Shown in pieces: positions 58,369 through 64,000 of a stretch of 64,000 nt of DNA; position 1 is the stretch's first letter, and the number at the start of each line of letters is the position of its first letter. Below the pieces are notes generated by a model. The model did not search any database and had not been told where the DNA came from. It was given only the letters and a program-made list of their open reading frames with translations. The stretch is from JAFGVL01 sp963662245. GTDB lineage: Bacteria > Bacteroidota > Bacteroidia > Bacteroidales > Paludibacteraceae. The position numbers and the translations under genes were made by a program. The stretch covers positions 434,001 through 498,000 of the forward strand of contig CAXXVQ010000008.1 of the NCBI GenBank assembly GCA_963662245.2. Reading direction: 5' to 3'.

Positions 58369-58830
58369 TTATACTTTGGCAAATGAATTTTCTTTATGTA
58401 AGAATCGATATGCTAAGGGATAAATTTCACATGCTATACAGAGGCCAAATACGCCTTCAAGTAATGCAAATAAAATAAGGATTCCGCTTAACGAGTAAGC
58501 TAGGATTATTGCCTGAAATATAAAGGAAGTACTTATGGCAATAGCGAATACAAATCCGATTTTAGCCGCAAATTGTTTGGGTCCGGCATTTATTTCTACT
58601 TTCTTTAGTTGGAACAATTTTGCAAGATGACACGAAATATATCTTACCGGACTGTATTATGCGTGTTTTGAACTTCTTAGGTAAAAATCAATAGCTAGGA
58701 AAATTACTGGGATGACATTTAATGTAACTAAAAATATCCCTACAATTGCTGCACTTAATATTCCATTAACGCGCGCTACTCTCTCATTAATCTTTTGATT
58801 GTTTATTGGGCAAAATGTATTTGTTCTCAT
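58369..58830 (-). pseudogene. DUF4395-family membrane protein gene with one in-frame stop
   Basis: Read on the reverse strand from the ATG at 58828-58830, the frame codes MRTNTFCPINNQKINERVARVNGILSAAIVGIFLVTLNVIPVIFLAIDFYLRSSKHA. A single TAA follows at 58657-58659. The same frame then continues YSPVRYISCHLAKLFQLKKVEINAGPKQFAAKIGFVFAIA... to FALLEGVFGLCIACEIYPLAYRF and the stop at 58369. Both halves match the DUF4395 family layout (short CP motif, two to four membrane helices, then a C-x-x-C motif). The part after the stop can be read as a separate 82-residue ORF from a TTG at 58617, but that is an unlikely gene. Causes could be a nonsense mutation, a sequencing error or readthrough. Confidence 0.8.
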
Positions 58831-58933
58831 GGCTTATATCTTTTATTATTGTATTACAAAGATATCGTCACAGACCGATGAATTAAATCCCATTGCTTTG
58901 GTAAATGTCTACCATGTGTTTGGTATATTAAAC

Positions 58934-58964
58934 AAAACCCTGCTAGAATTTCTAACAGGGTTTT
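58934..58964. terminator. Hairpin terminator between bcp and the DUF4395 gene
   Basis: AAAACCCTGCTAGA and TCTAACAGGGTTTT (arms of 14 bp, one wobble, 3-nt loop) flank 58934-58964. A T tract lies on the + side; on the reverse strand, the direction of bcp, the hairpin is followed by TTGTTTAATA. Confidence 0.75.
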
Positions 58965-58986
58965 GTTTTTTAATAAATCGACTAAA

Positions 58987-59451
58987 CTATAATCCTAGAG
59001 CTTTTTGGATTTGCTCTGTATGTTCTTTAGTTTTTACTTTATCAAAAACTTTTTCTACAATCCCTTCTTCATTAATGATAAATGTGCTACGGATAATTCC
59101 CATATAAGTTTTCCCATAATTTTTCTTTTCACCCCAAGCGCCGTAAGCTTGTAGGATCTCAGTTTCTGTATCTGCAATAAGGTTAAACTTAAAGCTGTAT
59201 TTTTCTGCAAATTTTTTGTGAGAAGCTACGCTGTCTTTGCTAATTCCAATAATTTCATAGCCTTTCTTGTTCCAATACTCAAGGTTGTCATTTAAGTTGC
59301 ACGCTTCAGCAGTACAGCCGGGTGTGTTGTCTTTTGGGTAAAAGTAAAGGATCACTTTTTTTCCTTTGAACTGAGATAAACTAATTTCTACACCATCTTG
59401 GTTTAAGCCTGAGAATTCAGGAGCTTTTTCGCCTTCTAGAATCATATCCAT
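58987..59451 (-). CDS. bcp: Thioredoxin-dependent peroxiredoxin (Bcp family)
   Basis: Peroxidase that reduces hydrogen peroxide and organic hydroperoxides. The 154-residue protein has the AhpC/TSA fold. The peroxidatic cysteine is at about residue 46 in FYPKDNTPGCTAEACNLND, with the second (resolving) Cys at 51. This is the Bcp-type CxxxxC arrangement. Further family features are VILYFYPKD (33-41), ISKDSVASHKKFAEKY (around 76) and GIIRSTFIINEEG (about 118). It is monocistronic with a terminator downstream. Confidence 0.95.
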   Translation of the reverse strand: MDMILEGEKAPEFSGLNQDGVEISLSQFKGKKVILYFYPKDNTPGCTAEACNLNDNLEYWNKKGYEIIGISKDSVASHKKFAEKYSFKFNLIADTETEILQAYGAWGEKKNYGKTYMGIIRSTFIINEEGIVEKVFDKVKTKEHTEQIQKALGL

Positions 59452-59671
59452 ATTTTTTATTGTTATTGTTTTTTTATTTCAAAAGTAATAAAATACTTGA
59501 ATACCGCAAAAATAACTTTTGCGATATAATTAACAATAATCGAAGAAAGAAGCGTTGAAAAATTTAGTTCGTACATATTATTTCTGTTATTTTAGCGTTT
59601 TCTTAATTAGTGTAAGAACTAAACACAAAAATTATTGTTATAAAAGTAACGCTACTAACCTTATTTCCTGT

Positions 59672-60163
59672 ATGAGAACTCTTTTCAAAATAGTATTTAT
59701 TCTAAGTCTTTTGTTGTGTTCAGCAGTAGTGATAAATGCTCAATCTTATAAATTTCCTTTTCCTGAAGAAGGTTCCGTAAGTGATAATGAGGAATTGTTT
59801 ACCGTTGAGCAAGAGGCAGAACTTAATGCTTTGATTCGTGATTTTCAGGCAAAAACAAATAATGAGATAGCAATAGTTACAGTAAAGACAGTTGAACCGT
59901 ACAAAAACATGGTGGAGTACTCAACTGATTTGTCAAATAACTGGCATTTGTATAATTACGATGCTGAAAACTCATTAATAATTATTGTTAGTAAAACTCT
60001 GGGTACAGTTCGTATTACTACGGCTTATGGTACCGAAAAGCTTTTGAGAAATGATATCTGTAGAAGAATAATCGATTCACAAATGATTCCGGCTTATGCT
60101 GTTGGTAACTATTTTATGGGTACCAAACAGGGGTTGGTTTCTTTGATGAATGAATGGAACTAA
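59672..60163 (+). CDS. TPM-domain exported protein
   Basis: I start the gene at ATG 59672, which begins a signal peptide (MRTLFKIVFILSLLLCSAVVINAQ); an in-frame TTG at 59555 would add 39 residues with no function I can see. The product is 163 residues. The TPM domain (about 40-150) shows FTVEQEAELNALIRDFQAKTNNEIAIVTVKTVEPY, NNWHLYNYDAENSLIIIVSKTLGTVRITTAYG and a C-terminal amphipathic helix. In other bacteria and plants, TPM domains (YgcG, Psb32, TLP18.3) are phosphatase-like or repair-related. There is no C-terminal membrane helix. Role here unknown. Confidence 0.8.
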   Translation: MRTLFKIVFILSLLLCSAVVINAQSYKFPFPEEGSVSDNEELFTVEQEAELNALIRDFQAKTNNEIAIVTVKTVEPYKNMVEYSTDLSNNWHLYNYDAENSLIIIVSKTLGTVRITTAYGTEKLLRNDICRRIIDSQMIPAYAVGNYFMGTKQGLVSLMNEWN

Positions 60164-60186
60164 AAGGATTGTAATATAGATACGAT

Positions 60187-60217
60187 GTCCGAAGGCTTAT
60201 TGCTGACGGACTTTTTT
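60187..60217 (+). terminator. Terminator after the TPM-domain gene
   Basis: A 5-bp stem GTCCG/CGGAC (60187-60191 and 60207-60211) is followed by six T. The stem is short and the loop 15 nt, so it is a modest terminator. Confidence 0.55.
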
Positions 60218-60248
60218 ATTATTAGAATTTTAAAAAAAAATAACTGGT

Positions 60249-61091
60249 TTGTATAAAACGAATTTTCATAGTCACTGTGTCTTTTGCGATGGTAGAGCTC
60301 CGATGGAGGTTTTTGTCCAGCATGCAATTGCTAAAGGTCTAGATGCCTATGGGGTTTCGTCACATGCGCCGGTGCCTTTTGTTACTCGTTGGGCAATGGA
60401 TCAGGAAGATCTTCAGGATTATCTTCAAGAATATGCTAGGTTGAAGAAAAGATATGAAGATCAGATTGACTTGTATATTGGGCTAGAGCTAGATTACTTG
60501 CCTGATGATAAGGATGCTGTTTTCAATAAACATAAAGATGTTGCCTTAGATTACCGTATTGGTTCTGTACATTATATTAAACCATTTTCAGATGGAAGGT
60601 TTTGGAATGTGGATTGTGAAACGGGTATTTACAAAAGAGCTGTCAACGAGGTTTTTGATGGTGACTTAAAACGAACGATAACCAAGTACTTTAATCAGAC
60701 TTGTGAGATGATTGAAACTTGTGATTTTGAGGTGTTGGGTCATATGGATAAGATGTCTCGTAATGCAAGACATTTTGAGGGTTTTAGTGTGGATGAAAAA
60801 TGGTATGTGGATTTGATGTTTGAAACGCTATCTCTGGTAAAAGAAAAAGAGCTAATTGTTGAGATTAATACCAAATCCTTATTAGGAAAGGGTATCACTT
60901 ATCCTAACAAAGAATTTTTCCCAATGCTAAAAGGAATGAAGATTCCTGTAATGGTAAACTCAGATGCGCACTTACCGGATATGGTAACCAGTGGTATGGA
61001 TGAAACATATGCACAGTTATTAGCTGCAGGAATTGAGACGGTTCGCGTGTTGAAAAAAGGTGAGTGGGTTGATGAAAAAATTGAATTGTAA
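60249..61091 (+). CDS. PHP-family histidinol-phosphatase
   Basis: The 280-residue PHP-fold metal-dependent phosphatase has the metal-binding pattern in order: NFHSHCVFCDGRAP (His8, His10, Asp15), SSHAPVPF (about 38), GLELDYL (Glu, about 79), GSVHYI (His, about 100), LGHMDK (about 157) and the final SDAHLP (about 239). This matches HisJ-like histidinol-phosphate phosphatases of the PHP class, which dephosphorylate L-histidinol phosphate. No other his gene is in the window, so the substrate is inferred from resemblance to HisJ-type proteins. The start is TTG at 60249, directly upstream of the first His motif; no ATG fits. Confidence 0.82.
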   Translation: MYKTNFHSHCVFCDGRAPMEVFVQHAIAKGLDAYGVSSHAPVPFVTRWAMDQEDLQDYLQEYARLKKRYEDQIDLYIGLELDYLPDDKDAVFNKHKDVALDYRIGSVHYIKPFSDGRFWNVDCETGIYKRAVNEVFDGDLKRTITKYFNQTCEMIETCDFEVLGHMDKMSRNARHFEGFSVDEKWYVDLMFETLSLVKEKELIVEINTKSLLGKGITYPNKEFFPMLKGMKIPVMVNSDAHLPDMVTSGMDETYAQLLAAGIETVRVLKKGEWVDEKIEL

Positions 61092-61110
61092 TCAGAAACA
61101 GAATATATAA

Positions 61111-61488
61111 ATGAAAAAGGTAATATCAACAGAAAATGCTCCGGCAGCAATCGGACCATATAGTCAGGCTGTAGAAAAAAATCGGATGTTATTTATCTCA
61201 GGACAAATTCCTATAAATCCTGCAAGTGGTAAGATAGAAGCTGAAGGCGTAAGTGCTCAAGCCGAACAAGTATTTAAAAATATCAAAGCTATACTTGATG
61301 AGGCTGGATATGCTTTTGAAGATGTAATCAAAACAACTGTGTTTATTTCGGATATGGCTTTGTTTCCGGAACTAAATGAGGTGTATAAGAGATATTATAC
61401 TTCAGATTGTCCTGCACGCTCTACGATTGCCGTAAAAGGACTTCCTTTAGGTGCTCTGGTAGAGATTGAAACCATTGCAATTAAATGA
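61111..61488 (+). CDS. ridA: RidA-family enamine/imine deaminase
   Basis: Short YjgF/YER057c-type protein of 125 residues that hydrolyses reactive 2-aminoacrylate-type enamines. The start STENAPAAIGPYSQAV (about 5-20), LFISGQIPINPASG and DVIKTTVFISDMALFPELNEVYKRYY are characteristic. The C-terminal signature is CPARSTIAVKGLPLGALVEIETIA, which includes the Arg needed for deaminase activity. It is 19 bp downstream of the PHP gene and ends before a terminator shared with folB. Confidence 0.95.
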   Translation: MKKVISTENAPAAIGPYSQAVEKNRMLFISGQIPINPASGKIEAEGVSAQAEQVFKNIKAILDEAGYAFEDVIKTTVFISDMALFPELNEVYKRYYTSDCPARSTIAVKGLPLGALVEIETIAIK

Positions 61489-61517
61489 TGGATTAATAAT
61501 TTAGAATAAAGAATAAT

Positions 61518-61552
61518 AAGAAAGGCGAATGATTTTTTATTCGCCGTTTCTT
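61518..61552. terminator. Terminator between convergent ridA and folB
   Basis: AAGAAAGGCGAAT (61518-61530) and ATTCGCCGTTTCTT (61539-61552) form a stem with one bulged base and an 8-nt T-rich loop. A T-rich stretch lies on the + side. Confidence 0.7.
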
Positions 61553-61624
61553 TTATCTAGAATCTTTTATCTGATATGCTACTCTTTTTCTCACCTCTCT
61601 CTTGCTAACTCGCTCACTCCTCAT

Positions 61625-61987
61625 TTATTCGCCTCTAACTTCTGATACCTCAATTGTAACTTTTTCAACTTGTCCGCCAAGTGGTGGATTCATTTTGGAA
61701 AAAGATAAATCAACTTGTGAGAGTTGAGGAAAAGTGTTTAATATGCTGTCAAGGATTCTTTGAGACACATGTTCTATTAGTCTCGAATTGATGGCCATTT
61801 CTTTTTTAACCACATCATACACTTCTTGGTAATTGATAGTGTCTGTTAGGTCGTCGCTTTTGGCTGCATTACTAACATCAAAATGCAGGCAAAGGTTTAA
61901 TTCATAACTTGCACCTACAATCTGTTCTTCATCAAAATGCCCATGATGAGCATAGAATTGCATGTTCTTTAAAGTGATTTTCCCCAT
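61625..61987 (-). CDS. folB: Dihydroneopterin aldolase FolB
   Basis: Folate-pathway enzyme that cleaves 7,8-dihydroneopterin to 6-hydroxymethyl-7,8-dihydropterin. The 120-residue protein has the typical opening ITLKNMQFYAHHGHFDEEQIVGASYELNLCL, with the active-site Glu at about residue 20. The middle is DDLTDTINYQEVYDVVKKEMA and the end is VDLSFSKMNPPLGGQVEKVTIEV, including the Lys and Pro-rich loop of the active site. It starts 2 bp after the end of the large TPR gene on the same strand, so the two are probably co-transcribed. Confidence 0.95.
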   Translation of the reverse strand: MGKITLKNMQFYAHHGHFDEEQIVGASYELNLCLHFDVSNAAKSDDLTDTINYQEVYDVVKKEMAINSRLIEHVSQRILDSILNTFPQLSQVDLSFSKMNPPLGGQVEKVTIEVSEVRGE

Positions 61988-61989
61988 GT

Positions 61990-64000
61990 TTATTTTTTCT
62001 GGTTTTCAGTGTAATATCTTAAATAATCTAAGATGATAGAAACTTCAGTTGAATCAATGTTTTTATCAGTTAAATAACTAATATCCTCAGAGAATGATTT
62101 GATAAAGCTTTCGATATCATTATTATTAATCTCAAGTGCTCTTTTATAAAGACTAACAGCTTTTTTTCTATCCCCAATTGCCCAAGCTGAATGCCCTGCA
62201 TTTAGGAAATCAATCCATTGTGCCTGAAACTCAATGATTTTTGTGTAGTACTTGTCCGATTGTTCTAATTTGCCAGCAAGGAATGAAGTCCAAGCAATGG
62301 CACGCCAGATTTTTACATTCTCATTACTGTCGTATTCCACTTTAAAGTAATATGATAAGGCTTCATTGTACTGCTTGTTATTTAAGTAGCAGTTTCCAAT
62401 CTGCATCATCAGGTTTTCATTATTTGGATAAAGTTCCTGAGCCTTTAAATAAAACTCTAACGCTTTATCATATTCTTTTAGTTGCTTGTAGCAAAACGCA
62501 ATTTTTCGGATTGTCCATTTATTGTTTGGAGAGATAATGTCTGCATGCAGGTAATTCTTCAAAGCTTCCTTTATATATCCCATTTGTTGGTAACAGTACC
62601 CAATTTTTTGGTAAAGCTCACTCGTTTTCTCTGTTGTTTTTTCAAGCTCTCTAAATAATTCTAAGGCTTGTTTAAAGAAGTTTTTGCGGAAATAGTATTC
62701 TGCTATTTGTGAGATTTCCTCATATTCAAATCCAAGTAAGTCAAAGAACCATGTGTGGTGCATTCTTAACGAATAATGGAATGGATTCTCAAAATCATCT
62801 TTATAGGTGAAAAGATTGTAGAAACGATATAAATCTTGAATATATCCGTTTGAAATAAATTCAGCAGTTTTTCCTTTTAGTAAGATGTTTTCTTCTTTCT
62901 GCATGTCACGCATTTGCTCAGCTTCTGTTGTAAATGCTTTGCTCATCATTTCTCGTTGAGATTCCGGCATTTGTAGTAGGCTTAAACAGAATGAATAACG
63001 GTCGGAGTTACACATGTAGCTATTGTTCATCATTGCTGATAGAAATGCATTATCTCCATTTTTGAATAATTCAAATAGCTCAGAGTGATGGGCATCAAAC
63101 GGACGGAACCAGTTTGCAATATCATGGAAGAATCCAAAGTTCTTAAGCATAGCAAAAGTACTCATGTAAACATCAGCACCTTCCATTTGTAAGTCGCTGA
63201 ATTCTTTTAGTTTATCTGCAATTCCGCTATTTTCAAGCATCTCTTCCCATTCTGGGTTTTTTTCATCAGAATCTTCGTTCTTATTTAGAGATTCCATGTC
63301 AATCTTTTCCCTAATTTTTGGGGCTACTTTCATCATTTCAGGAAGTATCTCTTCCTGAAGTTTTTTTGTGATTTTTTCAGTTTCATTTGTTCTTGCAAAC
63401 TGAAGAATAATACGCAAAACATGTTGAGCTGTTTTGCCATTATCAAACAGAATTACTAAACGATTTCGGATATTTGGGAAGAAGCTTAATCGTGAATCAT
63501 ATTTTGCCAGAACTGGAAGTAAGCCTACTAAGGCTCTTTGTGCAACCAGTTCGTTGGAGCTATTGCATTGTTCAATTAGAAAAACCAATTTGTCTTCATC
63601 AAAGAATCTAAATAGGGAGAGGCTTATCGAAGCAATGGCTAGTGCTTTGTCTACATCAGCAATATTTTCATTTGAAACTACTTCTGTGAAAAGTTGTGAT
63701 TCTTCATCAGTATAATGTGCTGCTAACCAGCATTGTTTAAATAACTGATTTGAAAGTTCCTCATGTTTTTGTATTAATGGAAGCTTGCCTTCCGGATTTG
63801 GTTGAGTTGTTTCTACAGTTTCATGCAGACTTGTTTCAGTTTCCACTTTCTCAAGTTCAAAGCCTAAACCATGTGCATACACTTTTTTTGTATGAGGAAA
63901 AAATCTCTTTTGAGAATAAATGTAATCATGAGAATTGATTGATAGCAATTCTTCTTTAACATCTTCAGCTAGCTTAAAACAGTTTGAAATAAGGATGTTG
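61990..64000 (-). CDS. TPR-repeat protein, N-terminal part outside the window
   Basis: The reverse-strand frame is open to the window edge, so the start is not visible; an in-frame TTG at 63948 is not a convincing start. At least 669 residues are seen. The first 400 are helical with no recognised domain. From about residue 420 of the visible part there are at least five TPR units: QALELFRELEKTTEKTSELYQKIGYCYQQMGYIKEA, LHADIISPNNKWTIRKIAFCYKQLKEYDKALEFYLKAQELYP, NNENLMMQIGNCYLNNKQYNEALSYYFKVEYDS, and two more. No signal or enzymatic motif is visible. It probably scaffolds protein complexes. Co-directional with folB, 2 bp apart. Confidence 0.85.
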   Translation of the reverse strand, partial: NILISNCFKLAEDVKEELLSINSHDYIYSQKRFFPHTKKVYAHGLGFELEKVETETSLHETVETTQPNPEGKLPLIQKHEELSNQLFKQCWLAAHYTDEESQLFTEVVSNENIADVDKALAIASISLSLFRFFDEDKLVFLIEQCNSSNELVAQRALVGLLPVLAKYDSRLSFFPNIRNRLVILFDNGKTAQHVLRIILQFARTNETEKITKKLQEEILPEMMKVAPKIREKIDMESLNKNEDSDEKNPEWEEMLENSGIADKLKEFSDLQMEGADVYMSTFAMLKNFGFFHDIANWFRPFDAHHSELFELFKNGDNAFLSAMMNNSYMCNSDRYSFCLSLLQMPESQREMMSKAFTTEAEQMRDMQKEENILLKGKTAEFISNGYIQDLYRFYNLFTYKDDFENPFHYSLRMHHTWFFDLLGFEYEEISQIAEYYFRKNFFKQALELFRELEKTTEKTSELYQKIGYCYQQMGYIKEALKNYLHADIISPNNKWTIRKIAFCYKQLKEYDKALEFYLKAQELYPNNENLMMQIGNCYLNNKQYNEALSYYFKVEYDSNENVKIWRAIAWTSFLAGKLEQSDKYYTKIIEFQAQWIDFLNAGHSAWAIGDRKKAVSLYKRALEINNNDIESFIKSFSEDISYLTDKNIDSTEVSIILDYLRYYTENQKK

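Noticed and set aside
58369..58617. A stand-alone 82-residue gene starting at TTG 58617.
   Set aside because: The frame continues upstream to an ATG at 58830 with only one TAA, and both parts fit DUF4395. A broken gene is the better reading.
58799..59107. A + strand ORF across the DUF4395/bcp spacer.
   Set aside because: It overlaps bcp on the other strand, contains the terminator hairpin and shows no family features.
1..64000. CRISPR arrays, tRNA and rRNA genes.
   Set aside because: I saw no regularly spaced repeats with unique spacers and no tRNA-like CCA ends or cloverleaf-forming segments. The repeats near 46.5 and 49 kb belong to the IS ends.

Overview
The window is a 64 kb, AT-rich chromosomal segment of a Bacteroidota bacterium, most likely order Bacteroidales or a close relative. 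The evidence is type IX secretion (T9SS) proteins (three gliding-motility-type C-terminal sorting domains, two PorP/SprF proteins, one OmpA/PD40 PorE-like protein), a TonB-dependent receptor with an N-terminal carboxypeptidase-like domain, several -7 boxes of the TAnnTTTG type, an FtsA/FtsZ pair with Bacteroidota-style tails, and few Shine-Dalgarno sequences. Both edges cut genes: the end of ftsA on the left and a large TPR gene on the right. I found no tRNA, rRNA or CRISPR array.

Layout. 1-7.6 kb: ftsA end, ftsZ, an RluA-type pseudouridine synthase, a GtrA-like membrane protein, a T9SS surface protein and lepA. 8.2-17.9 kb: TonB receptor, beta-helix lipoprotein, MORN-repeat protein, small regulatory-domain protein, LpxH-like phosphoesterase, a two-component system and a DUF6515-type protein. 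18.2-29.5 kb: two T9SS type-B surface-protein modules around a LuxR-type regulator, with a candidate small RNA before the second. 29.5-43.6 kb: reverse-strand housekeeping genes (pdxA, DUF4837, rlmN, PpiD/SurA-like isomerase, CNNM/CorC protein, lptC, TPR protein, outer-membrane protein, coaX, MTHFR-like protein), then an AraC/GyrI regulator and a MATE pump.

44.2-54.4 kb: dnaK, followed by what I read as a decayed integrative element inserted exactly at the dnaK 3' end. A 16-bp sequence covering the last dnaK codons and stop (46079-46094) recurs at 54329-54344, and each end has a pair of TTGTACC sites 11 bp apart. Inside are a truncated zinc-finger/excisionase-type ORF, a complete IS21-family element, a gene remnant, three unrecognised genes, a DUF6943-like gene and a 1.3 kb non-coding control region. 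That region holds a four-half-site operator, a promoter, a 13-codon leader ORF inside a terminator-like hairpin, and nested inverted repeats that could be an oriT. No integrase gene remains. The putative original dnaK terminator now lies beyond the right repeat.

54.5-64 kb: a cold-shock-like cluster (two near-identical RRM genes, a DEAD-box helicase, a cold-shock-domain protein) around a nitronate-monooxygenase-like gene, with a duplicated promoter/leader cassette. It is followed by a DUF4395 gene broken by one in-frame stop, a Bcp peroxiredoxin, a TPM-domain protein, a PHP-type histidinol-phosphatase, RidA, FolB and the edge-cut TPR gene. The strongest candidates for something new are the dnaK-targeted element with its control region, the candidate sRNA near 25.7 kb and the duplicated cold-shock leader.
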